DNA of 64,000 bases, taken from contig JASGFC010000004.1 in NCBI GenBank assembly GCA_047605865.1, positions 1 through 64,000 on the forward strand, read 5' to 3'. Numbering within the stretch: position 1 is the stretch's first letter; each line of letters begins with the position of its first letter. Below, piece by piece: positions 8,428 to 15,796 of this stretch. The notes beneath the pieces are model-generated. The model ran no database searches. It saw only the letters and a program-made list of their open reading frames with translations, and had not been told where the DNA came from. Source of the DNA: JASGDC01 sp047605865. GTDB lineage: Bacteria; Actinomycetota; Actinomycetes; Actinomycetales; Micrococcaceae. The position numbers and the translations under genes are program-made.

Positions 8428-9000
8428 TTAGCTGGTTACTTTTTCTGATTCTTCGATTTCTTCTTTACAGTGGCTGTTTTCTTGAGCATCACAATCTTCA
8501 CAAATAACTCCGTCTTTATCGCAGGGTATAAGAGTTTTATTTTCTACATCAAAATGTCCGGAAGTATTTTTAAGCTCTGTGATGAGTGTTCCTTCTGCAT
8601 CAAGTTTCTCTTTAGCTAGAGCATTAACAGTTTCTGTTTTCTTGCCATAGTTTTTACTAAAGAAACTAGTGCCCCACGCAAGATCATGGCCAATAGAATC
8701 TGCAACTAATTCAGCAGTTACGCCTTTAGTTTCTGGGGTATTCCATTCTCGAACTCTGAGTTTACCGTGGACAACAATTCTATCTCCTTTGTGTAAGCTC
8801 AGTGCTGCGTGTGTTGCTAACCTTCTAAAGGCTACAATGGTGAACCAACTGGTGTACATATCTTCCCAAATATCGGTTTCTTTATTGTATTTACGTTCTG
8901 GACAAGCAAGTCTGAAGGTTACAATTGGAACACCTTTCTCACTTACTTTGCTTCTAATATCAGTGGCAATCCAACCTCGTACAGTAAAATTTTCAGGCAT
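8428..9000 (-). CDS. Single-stranded DNA-binding protein paralogue with a four-cysteine C-terminal tail
   Basis: A 190-residue protein. The first 110 residues form an SSB-type OB fold (V-R-G-W-I-A-T-D start, W-F-T-I-V-A-F, K-G-D-R-I-V-V-H-G-K-L-R). It lacks the conserved acidic D-D-x-I-P-F tip of housekeeping SSB, which recruits repair partners. The tail carries Cys160, Cys167, Cys170 and Cys178 (C-x6-C-x2-C-x7-C) in an acidic context, a possible small metal site, and ends E-S-E-K-V-T-S. It is therefore a second SSB-like protein, probably not the replication SSB. The start ATG is preceded by GAAGGAAG. It lies downstream of ilvE and umuDC on the same strand. Confidence 0.85.
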   Translation of the reverse strand: MPENFTVRGWIATDIRSKVSEKGVPIVTFRLACPERKYNKETDIWEDMYTSWFTIVAFRRLATHAALSLHKGDRIVVHGKLRVREWNTPETKGVTAELVADSIGHDLAWGTSFFSKNYGKKTETVNALAKEKLDAEGTLITELKNTSGHFDVENKTLIPCDKDGVICEDCDAQENSHCKEEIEESEKVTS

Positions 9001-9105
9001 AAGCTTCCTTCTAAAGATTTCTTAGGGACACCTTCAGCTTTACATGCTTAATGCGGGCATTTATCCAAAAAAGTAGCAATTGTGGATAACTTTGAATAAA
9101 AATTC

Positions 9106-10191
9106 TTAAAAAAGTCGATAAAGCCAAGAATGTGTGTCTACTTTAGTTCCTGATTGAATATCAATAAGTTCCTGACGAAGTGAAAGGGTAAGTTTAAAAT
9201 CTTGCTGTGCTAGTGTATATGTGCCAGATGAGGTCACTATAGCTCTAATGGGTACTACTGTTGCGGCAGTACCACAAGCAAATATTTCAGTAATATTGCC
9301 TGATTGTATACTGTCGAAAAGTTCCTCTTTTGAAATTTTACGTTCTTGAACTTCAAGTCCTCTATCATGGGCAAGAGTTATCAGGGAATCTCTTGTAATT
9401 CCCCTTAAGATTGTTCCGTCTAAAGAAGGTGTGATGAGTTGTTGGTCTTTTGTGATGAAGAAGATATTCATTGCACCTAATTCTTCTATCCAACGTTTTT
9501 CAATAGCATCAACAAAAAGCACTTGATCACAGCCATATTCACTAGCTTTACGTTGTGCAATCATGACTCCTGCATAATTGCCGCTAAATTTTGCTTCGCC
9601 AGTACCACCTATGACAGCACGAGGAGTTTCTTCTTCTAGCCATATTTTTGCTGGTTTAATACCCGTTGCAAAATAATTTCCTGAAGGAGAACCAATGGTA
9701 ATAAAGGTTGCTGAAGCTGATGGCTGTACTTTAAAGAGGGGATCTGAGCCAACAATGAGAGGGCGTACATAAAATGCGTGTTCTTTAGTGGAATCAAGCC
9801 ATCGTTGATCTGCTTTGACAAGATCAGTGATTACCTTTAAAAAAGTGTTTGTATCTGGTTCAGGTAATGCGATTCTTTGAGCAGATTTTTGCAGACGTTC
9901 TGCATTTTTTTCAGGCCTGAAAGCCCATACTGACCCGTTGGAGTGTTTGTATGCTTTCAAACCTTCAAAGATTGCTTGTCCTGAATGTGCGAATGCTGTT
10001 GAAGCTGGCGTTAGTAAACCTTTATTTGAAACAAGTCGGTAGTTGTGCCATTGATGCTGGGGTGAATAGTCTAGAAGCACCATGTGATCAGTAATATGGT
10101 TTGAAAAGCCAGGGTTTTTTAGAATTTCAGAAACTTCGGCTTCTGTTCGAGGCTTTTTGAGGTGTCCAGTTGAGTGAAAATCAAACTCCAT
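9106..10191 (-). CDS. ilvE: Branched-chain amino acid aminotransferase (class IV PLP enzyme)
   Basis: A 361-residue fold-type IV aminotransferase that interconverts Leu, Ile and Val with their 2-oxo acids using glutamate/2-oxoglutarate. Typical features are G-Q-A-I-F-E-G-L-K-A-Y near residue 75, R-P near 95, and G-G-T-G-E-A-K-F-S-G-N-Y-A, where the Lys is the PLP-binding residue. These are followed by L-F-V-D-A and the phosphate-binding G-T-A-A near the C-terminus. Length matches actinobacterial IlvE (about 360-370). It lies 30 bases after umuC on the same strand and could be read through from it, but metabolically it is independent. Confidence 0.95.
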   Translation of the reverse strand: MEFDFHSTGHLKKPRTEAEVSEILKNPGFSNHITDHMVLLDYSPQHQWHNYRLVSNKGLLTPASTAFAHSGQAIFEGLKAYKHSNGSVWAFRPEKNAERLQKSAQRIALPEPDTNTFLKVITDLVKADQRWLDSTKEHAFYVRPLIVGSDPLFKVQPSASATFITIGSPSGNYFATGIKPAKIWLEEETPRAVIGGTGEAKFSGNYAGVMIAQRKASEYGCDQVLFVDAIEKRWIEELGAMNIFFITKDQQLITPSLDGTILRGITRDSLITLAHDRGLEVQERKISKEELFDSIQSGNITEIFACGTAATVVPIRAIVTSSGTYTLAQQDFKLTLSLRQELIDIQSGTKVDTHSWLYRLF

Positions 10192-10221
10192 ATTTGTATT
10201 CTAGGCTAAAAACTTAGCGAC

Positions 10222-11523
10222 TTAAACTTTAACTAGGGCAGTTGGTAATTCCTTCCAATTACTTAAATAGGAAGGAGAGAGGTGGTTTCTTTTCATTCGC
10301 CAGTCATCATCTTCTGAATATGTTTCGCTTAAGCCTTGAGCACCCCATTTTAAGACATGACTTCCGTAAGATTTAGTGAGAAGATCATAAGTTTTATTGA
10401 GTTGCGCACGTGCTGTTTTTTTAGGGGCGAAGACGTCTAAAGGCTGCATATAATCTGTTGGCGATAAATCATAAAAAATAACACCTGCTCGTGCGTAGTT
10501 TGCACCAGGATAATAATGCTCACGGAGGAGTTTTTTGACGTGATGAACGATAGTAAGAGGATCATCGCTTGGTTCATCAAAACTAGCGGTGGCAGAGATG
10601 GAAACAGGTCTTCCATCTGGTGCTCTATGGTAAGACTCATTGGCAAAAATATAGACCTTTTTGCTTGCTGTTTGTTGGCCACGAAGTCTGGCTACAGCGT
10701 TAAAGGTGTAGTCTACTAATGCTGTTTCCAACTCTTCACGAGATGAGATGGATCTGGAGAACATTCGAGAATACACCAGACTCTCTTTGATATCTTTATG
10801 GTGATCTTCAATACAAGCTTGCCCATTAAGCTCTAAAACAGTACGCATGACTACGATATTAAACTTTGAGCGAATCATGCGAGGGTCGGCATTTTTTAAG
10901 TCAGCTATCGTGAAAATTTGCATATCGTTGAGTCGCTCGACTAATTTTCTTCCAACTCCCCAAACTTCTGCAACAGATTCCTTGCGCATGAGTTGTTCTT
11001 CCCACTCTTTATTTTGTCCCCACACATAGCAGCCGTTATATACTTTATTTTTAGGATGTTTTGCTATGTGATTGGCTATTTTGGCTAAGGTTTTAGTTGG
11101 TGCTAAACCTATACATACAGGTAGTCCTAAATCTTTTTTGATTCGAGTGGTGACATACTTTCCGTATTTGAATGCTTCACTGTAATCTTTAACGCTTCGT
11201 TGGATAAAAGCTTCATCTATGCTGTAGGGGATGACTTCATGAGCTAAGGTTTTTAATTCGTGAACAACTCGAGCAGACATATTTTCATAGAGTTTATAAT
11301 TACTTGATTGATAGACAAGTTGGTGGGTTTTTTGAAAACTTTTGACTTGAAACCACGGAACGCACATCTCGATGCCAAGGTCTTTAGCTTCTTGTGAACG
11401 CGCCACTACACAGCCATCATTGTTGGAAAGAACCACAACTGGTCTTTTGTGTAGTTTTGGATTAAAGACTCTTTCACAGCTGACAAAAAAATTGTTGACA
11501 TCTACAAGACCAACAAGTTTCAT
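10222..11523 (-). CDS. umuC: Y-family DNA polymerase, UmuC type (translesion synthesis)
   Basis: A 433-residue error-prone polymerase of the UmuC (DNA polymerase V) branch. The catalytic carboxylates are present: Asp8 in V-D-V-N-N-F-F, and Asp103-Glu104 in Y-S-I-D-E-A-F. UmuC-specific stretches N-N-D-G-C-V-V-A-R-S and Y-S-S-N-Y-x-L-Y are also clear, as are the helix-hairpin-helix W-G-V-G-R-K and a little-finger region. The C-terminus near W-R-M-K-R matches the family end. The ATG overlaps the umuD-like stop (ATGA at 11520-11523), so the two are translationally coupled. An SOS box at the head of umuD implies damage induction. This polymerase looks intact, whereas its partner does not. Confidence 0.94.
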   Translation of the reverse strand: MKLVGLVDVNNFFVSCERVFNPKLHKRPVVVLSNNDGCVVARSQEAKDLGIEMCVPWFQVKSFQKTHQLVYQSSNYKLYENMSARVVHELKTLAHEVIPYSIDEAFIQRSVKDYSEAFKYGKYVTTRIKKDLGLPVCIGLAPTKTLAKIANHIAKHPKNKVYNGCYVWGQNKEWEEQLMRKESVAEVWGVGRKLVERLNDMQIFTIADLKNADPRMIRSKFNIVVMRTVLELNGQACIEDHHKDIKESLVYSRMFSRSISSREELETALVDYTFNAVARLRGQQTASKKVYIFANESYHRAPDGRPVSISATASFDEPSDDPLTIVHHVKKLLREHYYPGANYARAGVIFYDLSPTDYMQPLDVFAPKKTARAQLNKTYDLLTKSYGSHVLKWGAQGLSETYSEDDDWRMKRNHLSPSYLSNWKELPTALVKV

Positions 11524-11861
11524 GATTGTTCCTTGTCTCTTTGAGCTTCTAATTTTTCTATTCGGATATCTTGTAAAGTTTTAATATTTTTAAGTTTTTG
11601 AATTTTGTAAGTGATTGGTCCCCACAATTTGTATTCTGAAGGCAGAGGGTACCGCATAACATAAAATTCTTCAGTATCGTAGGCAATGACAAGATCCCCG
11701 GAATGAGCTGTTAAAGAGCGATCAACAACAAGCTCATCGTGTGGAGAAATCTCATCATTTTCTCCAGCATTTTGAGCACGGAAAAAGAAGGTAGTATGCC
11801 TATTAGGGGCTAACTCAATATTGAGATCTACCTCTTCCATTCGAACACTTGTTCTAAACAT
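11520..11861 (-). CDS. umuD: UmuD'-like protein without protease residues (catalytically dead LexA/UmuD fold)
   Basis: A 113-residue protein upstream of and overlapping umuC. Residues 8-90 align by eye with E. coli UmuD' from its R-I-D-L-N region onward: V-D-L-N, T-T-F-F-F-R-A, D-E-L-V-V-D-R-S-L-T-A-H-S-G-D-L-V-I-A, then W-G-x-I-T-Y-x-I. In UmuD the nucleophile Ser lies in G-D-S-M and the Lys in F-T-V-K-K. Here those stretches read N-A-G-E-N-D-E (no Ser) and F-Y-V-M-R (no Lys at the catalytic position). The N-terminal cleavage segment is absent, about 15 residues before W80 are missing, and a charged C-terminal tail of about 22 residues is added. A start at Met8 (11840) is possible. No Shine-Dalgarno precedes either ATG, so a leaderless start at 11861 is likely. 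Confidence 0.8.
   Translation of the reverse strand: MFRTSVRMEEVDLNIELAPNRHTTFFFRAQNAGENDEISPHDELVVDRSLTAHSGDLVIAYDTEEFYVMRYPLPSEYKLWGPITYKIQKLKNIKTLQDIRIEKLEAQRDKEQS
11841..11856. promoter_or_regulatory. LexA operator (SOS box) at the start of umuD
   Basis: TCGAACACTTGTTCTA matches the Gram-positive/actinobacterial SOS box core GAAC-N4-GTTC exactly, with flanking TCG on one side. It lies inside the first codons of the umuD frame, directly downstream of the predicted -10. A bound repressor would block initiation or elongation of the umuD-umuC mRNA. Confidence 0.8.
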
Positions 11862-11872
11862 AGTTTTAGTTT

Positions 11873-11878
11873 AGCATA
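11873..11878 (-). promoter_or_regulatory. Probable -10 element of umuDC
   Basis: On the minus strand TATGCT lies 11 bases before the ATG at 11861 and about 16 bases upstream of the SOS box. No ribosome-binding sequence separates it from the start, consistent with a nearly leaderless mRNA. The -35 region is not well conserved. Confidence 0.45.
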
Positions 11879-11901
11879 TGTATTCTATGAAGTGAGAAAA
11901 T

Positions 11902-12597
11902 TTAGTTTTCTATCTCAGCTTTAACGTTCTTGTTCTTTTGTTTTTTAGCGTAATTTTTATTAAAAATATAGTATGAAGAGGGCACACTAAGTTTATTAAA
12001 GTAAGAATATAAACGAGTAGCAAAGACAAGAATTGCAACAACAGAACCTGTGAAAAGATTGAGCAGCTGAAAGTGGTAAAGAACAACAGTCAAGCCAGCT
12101 CCAAGAAAAGCTGGTGTTGCATAGACCTCATCAGGAGCAAATAACGCAGGTGGTTTATTTGCAATGACATCACGTAAGAGTCCACCACCTACAGCTGTAC
12201 TAACGCCTAGGAGCATTGAGGTATAAGGGTTCATGCTGTTATCTAGAGCTTTAAGGGTACCTACAATACTAAAGAGCGCAAGACCAGCCGCATCGAAGAT
12301 AATCAGTGTTTTCTTACGTTTGACAACATGATGATAAAAAGCGTAAACAAGTAGAGCTGCCGCTAAGGGAGCTGTAAGATAAATAGGATTTTCAAAAGCA
12401 CCAGGGGTGCCACCATGAGCAATAATAAGATCTCGAATGACACCACCACCAAGACCAGTGATGGATGCAAGCATGATAGAGCCCACGATATCGTACTTCA
12501 TGCGGACTGCGAGCAAAGAGCCAGATACTGCGAAGAAGAAAGTACCAATTAAATCCGCAATGAGAGAAAAATTAGAGTTATATGTACCAAGTCCCAC
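11902..12597 (-). CDS. TRIC-family cation channel protein (UPF0126/YadS type)
   Basis: A 231-residue membrane protein made of two repeats of three hydrophobic segments, each with a glycine-rich signature: I-T-G-L-G-G-G-V-I-R-D-L-I near residue 50 and V-S-T-A-V-G-G-G-L-L-R-D-V near 135. This double G-G-G-x-x-R-D pattern defines the bacterial TRIC/UPF0126 family, whose studied members form trimeric monovalent cation channels. The C-terminal 30 residues are basic and disordered. It is divergent from yebC and upstream of umuD on the same strand. The physiological role in bacteria is poorly defined. The start codon (GTG at 12597 or 12599) is uncertain. Confidence 0.88.
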   Translation of the reverse strand: MGLGTYNSNFSLIADLIGTFFFAVSGSLLAVRMKYDIVGSIMLASITGLGGGVIRDLIIAHGGTPGAFENPIYLTAPLAAALLVYAFYHHVVKRKKTLIIFDAAGLALFSIVGTLKALDNSMNPYTSMLLGVSTAVGGGLLRDVIANKPPALFAPDEVYATPAFLGAGLTVVLYHFQLLNLFTGSVVAILVFATRLYSYFNKLSVPSSYYIFNKNYAKKQKNKNVKAEIEN

Positions 12598-12706
12598 ACC
12601 TTTACTTTAACTTATCATGCTGCCTCAGAGGAAATGGACCATATTGTCAGCTGAAAGTCTTATGATAGAGGTAGCTAGAATTCTTCAGATAAGTTAGGGG
12701 ACTTAA

Positions 12707-13465
12707 ATGTCAGGTCATAGTAAATGGGCTACTACAAAACACAAAAAGGCTGCACTTGATCAGAAGCGTGCAAAATTATTTGCTAAATACATTAAAAATA
12801 TTGAAGTGGCTTCACGTCTAGGTGGACCTGATCTTGAGGGTAACCCTGCTTTAGACCTAGCAGTAACAAAGGCTAAAAAACAATCTGTTCCTAATGACAA
12901 CATTGATCGTGCTATTAAACGCGGTGCTGGTCTTGTTGGTGGTGGTGTTGAATACCAAAACATTATGTATGAAGGCTATGGCCCTCAAGGAACGGCTATT
13001 CTCATTGAATGTCTTACTGAAAACAAGAACAGAGCTGCAGCAGATGTTCGAGTAGCAGTTTCTCGTAATGGTGGAAATATGGGTGATCCAGGTTCTGTTG
13101 CTTATATGTTTACACGTAAAGGTGTAATTGATATGCCTAAAAAAGACTTGAACGAAGATGATGTTCTTTTAGCTGTTTTAGATGCTGGCGCAGAAGAGGT
13201 CAATGATGAAGGCGATAGCTTTGAAATTATTTCAGATGCAAAAGATTTAAAAGCTATCAGCACTGCTCTAGAAGATGCTGGTATGGAATATGAATCAGCC
13301 GAATCAGCTTTCGTTCCTTCGGTAAAGGTTGAACTTGATCTTGAAGGTGCGAAAAAATTCATGCGTCTTGTAGATGCTCTTGAAGATCTTGACGATGTCC
13401 AAGAGATTCACTCAAATGCAGATATTTCTGGAGATGTTCAGAAGCAATTGCAAGAAGAGGAATAA
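12707..13465 (+). CDS. yebC: YebC/PmpR family protein (TACO1 type)
   Basis: A 252-residue YebC family member. The N-terminus S-G-H-S-K-W-A-T-T-K-H-K-K is diagnostic, and G-R/G-N-M-G-D-P-G-S-V-A-Y-M-F follows in the middle domain. Family members are reported both as DNA-binding regulators and as ribosome-associated translation factors that relieve stalling. The position directly before ruvC is the standard actinobacterial order. AGGGGA precedes the ATG by 6 bases. Its 3' end provides the AGAGGA that probably acts as ribosome-binding site for ruvC. Confidence 0.95.
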   Translation: MSGHSKWATTKHKKAALDQKRAKLFAKYIKNIEVASRLGGPDLEGNPALDLAVTKAKKQSVPNDNIDRAIKRGAGLVGGGVEYQNIMYEGYGPQGTAILIECLTENKNRAAADVRVAVSRNGGNMGDPGSVAYMFTRKGVIDMPKKDLNEDDVLLAVLDAGAEEVNDEGDSFEIISDAKDLKAISTALEDAGMEYESAESAFVPSVKVELDLEGAKKFMRLVDALEDLDDVQEIHSNADISGDVQKQLQEEE

Positions 13466-13470
13466 AAGAT

Positions 13471-14049
13471 ATCTCTACGCAACAAGCTAAAGTTTTAGGT
13501 ATAGATCCAGGTCTCACACGATGTGGACTTGGGGTAGTTACTGTTGACCGCTTTAAAAAAGCTCAACTTGTTGAAGTAGGGGTAGAGGGTTCTACACCAG
13601 ATTTCGCTTTAGAAGATCGGCTTTTTATCATCCACAATGCGATTGTGAAGTGGTGTGACAAACATCAGCCTGATGCCATGGCTATTGAGCGTGTTTTTTA
13701 TAACCAAAACGTTTCAACAGCAATGGCAACAGCACAAGTTGTTGGTCTAGCGATGGTTGAGGCTAAGAAAAGGGATATTCCTGTTGAGCTCTTTACTCCT
13801 TCGCAAGTAAAGTCTTCAATTACTGGACATGGGAAAGCTAACAAAGATGCTGTTACCAAGATGGTTATGAAATTCTTAAAACTTAAAGAGGTACCGCGCC
13901 CTGCAGATGCTGCAGATTCACTTGCCATTGCGTTAACTTATGCTTGGCGCAGAAGCCCGCAGCAACGGCATGCAACAGCTAATACCATGACTATTGCTCA
14001 ACAAAAGTGGATTGATGCAGAGATGAAGTTGAAAGCGCGGGGAAAATAA
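13471..14049 (+). CDS. ruvC: Holliday junction resolvase RuvC with a non-canonical start codon
   Basis: RuvC cuts Holliday junctions held by RuvAB. The frame shows V-L-G-I-D-P-G-L-T-R-C-G with the first catalytic Asp, A-I-E-R-V-F with the catalytic Glu, and the C-terminal P-A-D-A-A-D-S-L-A-I-A pair of Asp. No ATG, GTG or TTG lies in frame between the preceding stop (13387-13389) and a GTG at 13645, and starting there would remove the catalytic Asp and about 58 residues. I place the start at ATC 13471 (reading S-T-Q-Q-A-K next), 10 bases after AGAGGA at 13456-13461. ATA 13462 or ACG 13477 are alternatives. From ATC the product has 192 residues, normal for the family. ruvA begins 2 bases after the stop. 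Confidence 0.85.
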   Translation: MSTQQAKVLGIDPGLTRCGLGVVTVDRFKKAQLVEVGVEGSTPDFALEDRLFIIHNAIVKWCDKHQPDAMAIERVFYNQNVSTAMATAQVVGLAMVEAKKRDIPVELFTPSQVKSSITGHGKANKDAVTKMVMKFLKLKEVPRPADAADSLAIALTYAWRRSPQQRHATANTMTIAQQKWIDAEMKLKARGK

Positions 14050-14051
14050 TC

Positions 14052-14660
14052 ATGATTAGTACTATTACTGGTAAAGCATTACATTTAGATTTAGACTCTG
14101 CTGTTATTGAGGTCAGTGGTATTGGATTTAAAGTATTCATGACTCCAGATACCTTAAGTACTGTGAAACTTCATCAACAAGCTAGTCTTCAGACCTACCT
14201 TGCAGTTAAAGAAGATTCACTAACGCTCTTTGGTTTCAAAACTCCTTATGAACGAGAAGTTTTTGAAACTTTGTTAGCAGTTAATGGCATTGGTGCAAAA
14301 ACTGCTCTTTCTATCCTTTCTGTTTATTCTCCTGAAGATATAGCTTTACATGCAAATGCAGGAGACGATAAAGCATTTTCTAAAGTTCCAGGTATTGGAC
14401 CTAAAGGAGCTCGCCGTATTGTATTAGAACTTGCAGACAAATTAGTACCAGCAGAAGATAGCTCACAGAAAAAGAATAAAAATAAAACATCAGATCATTA
14501 TGATCAGGCAGTGCTAGGTCTGGTAGGTCTTGGCTGGAGTGAAAAAGAATCTAAAAAATCTCTCGATGCACTTATTGATAGTGATGCTAAGTATAAAGAT
14601 GCAACAGTAGCTCAACTTTTGAAAGATACACTAGCAGCAATTGGTAAGGCTTCTCGATGA
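14052..14660 (+). CDS. ruvA: Holliday junction branch migration protein RuvA
   Basis: The 202-residue RuvA forms the tetramer that holds the Holliday junction and docks RuvB. It shows the N-terminal OB domain (M-I-S-T-I-T-G-K, then V-K-E-D-S-L-T-L-F-G-F), two helix-hairpin-helix motifs (L-A-V-N-G-I-G-A-K-T-A and F-S-K-V-P-G-I-G-P-K-G-A-R-R) and a C-terminal domain after a Lys-rich linker (about 138-150), ending with the RuvB-binding helical region. It starts 2 bases after ruvC and overlaps ruvB by 4 bases. Confidence 0.97.
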   Translation: MISTITGKALHLDLDSAVIEVSGIGFKVFMTPDTLSTVKLHQQASLQTYLAVKEDSLTLFGFKTPYEREVFETLLAVNGIGAKTALSILSVYSPEDIALHANAGDDKAFSKVPGIGPKGARRIVLELADKLVPAEDSSQKKNKNKTSDHYDQAVLGLVGLGWSEKESKKSLDALIDSDAKYKDATVAQLLKDTLAAIGKASR

Positions 14661-15718
14661 GTAACGAGTTTGAAAATTTTGATGAAGAGCGCATTGTTTC
14701 TTCACTACAAAGTGATACAGACGGTGAACTTGAGAAGGCACTACGTCCGAAAAGTCTTGAAGAATTCATTGGCCAGGAGCGCATTAGAGAACAATTAGAG
14801 TTAGTGCTTAAAGCAGCAAAAATCAGGAATGCAAGTGCAGACCATGTTTTACTCAGTGGTCCTCCAGGTTTGGGCAAAACTACTTTAGCTATGATTGTGG
14901 CTCATGAAATGGTTGTTCCATTGCGTATTACTTCTGGTCCAGCGCTACAAAATGCTGGTGATTTAGCAGCTATTTTGTCTTCATTGACTGAAGGTGAAGT
15001 TCTTTTCATTGATGAAATTCACCGTATGTCAAGAGCAGCAGAAGAGATGCTTTACATGGCAATGGAAGATTTCAGAGTAGATGTTGTTGTTGGTAAAGGT
15101 CCTGGAGCCACCGCAATTCCATTGGAATTACCACCTTTTACTCTTGTGGGTGCAACAACGCGTAAAGGCTTGTTGCAAGGACCGCTTCGTGATCGTTTTG
15201 GATTATCTTTGCAGATGGATTTTTATAATGAAGAAGAAATTGAAAAGGTAGCTGCTCGCTCTTCAACATTATTAAACCTTGACGCTAAGCCACAAGCTCT
15301 AAAAATTATTGCTTCACGTTCACGTGGTACACCACGTATTGCTAATAGATTATTACGCCGAGTCAGTGATTGGGCTTTAGTAAAAAACGATGGACTCATT
15401 GATACTCAAGCCGCAGAGATTGCTTTAGATATGTATGAAGTGGACCATCGTGGCCTAGATAGGTTAGATAGAGCTGTACTCGAATCGCTCATCACGAAAT
15501 TTAATGGTGGTCCTGTAGGTCTATCAACCCTTGCTGTTTCTGTGGGTGAAGAAGTAGAAACAGTGGAAACAGTTGCTGAACCTTTCTTGATGAGAGAAGG
15601 TTTCATGGGCAGAACTCCGCGTGGAAGAGTTGCATTGCCAGCAGCATATGAACATCTTGGTCTTACACACTATTCACGTCAAGAAGATTTATTTTCTGGA
15701 TTGGATTCTATTGACTGA
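14657..15718 (+). CDS. ruvB: Holliday junction branch migration ATPase RuvB
   Basis: A 353-residue AAA+ motor that drives branch migration with RuvA. Walker A is G-P-P-G-L-G-K-T-T (about residue 72), Walker B is L-F-I-D-E-I-H-R, sensor 1 is V-G-A-T-T-R-K-G, and the arginine finger region is L-R-D-R-F-G. The C-terminal winged helix contains E-P-F-L-M-R-E-G-F-M-G-R-T-P-R-G-R. ATGA overlap with ruvA indicates coupled translation. A 78-base gap separates it from secD. Confidence 0.98.
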   Translation: MSNEFENFDEERIVSSLQSDTDGELEKALRPKSLEEFIGQERIREQLELVLKAAKIRNASADHVLLSGPPGLGKTTLAMIVAHEMVVPLRITSGPALQNAGDLAAILSSLTEGEVLFIDEIHRMSRAAEEMLYMAMEDFRVDVVVGKGPGATAIPLELPPFTLVGATTRKGLLQGPLRDRFGLSLQMDFYNEEEIEKVAARSSTLLNLDAKPQALKIIASRSRGTPRIANRLLRRVSDWALVKNDGLIDTQAAEIALDMYEVDHRGLDRLDRAVLESLITKFNGGPVGLSTLAVSVGEEVETVETVAEPFLMREGFMGRTPRGRVALPAAYEHLGLTHYSRQEDLFSGLDSID

Positions 15719-15796
15719 GCAAAAATTTGTAAGAGCTGAACAAGGCTCAAGTGTTAGAATGAGCAAGAATGTCTTTAAGTAAAGGATTATGATTTA

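Noticed and set aside
13645..14049. Taking the GTG at 13645 as the ruvC start.
   Set aside because: It would delete the strictly required catalytic Asp in G-I-D-P-G and 58 family-typical residues that are plainly encoded in frame upstream.
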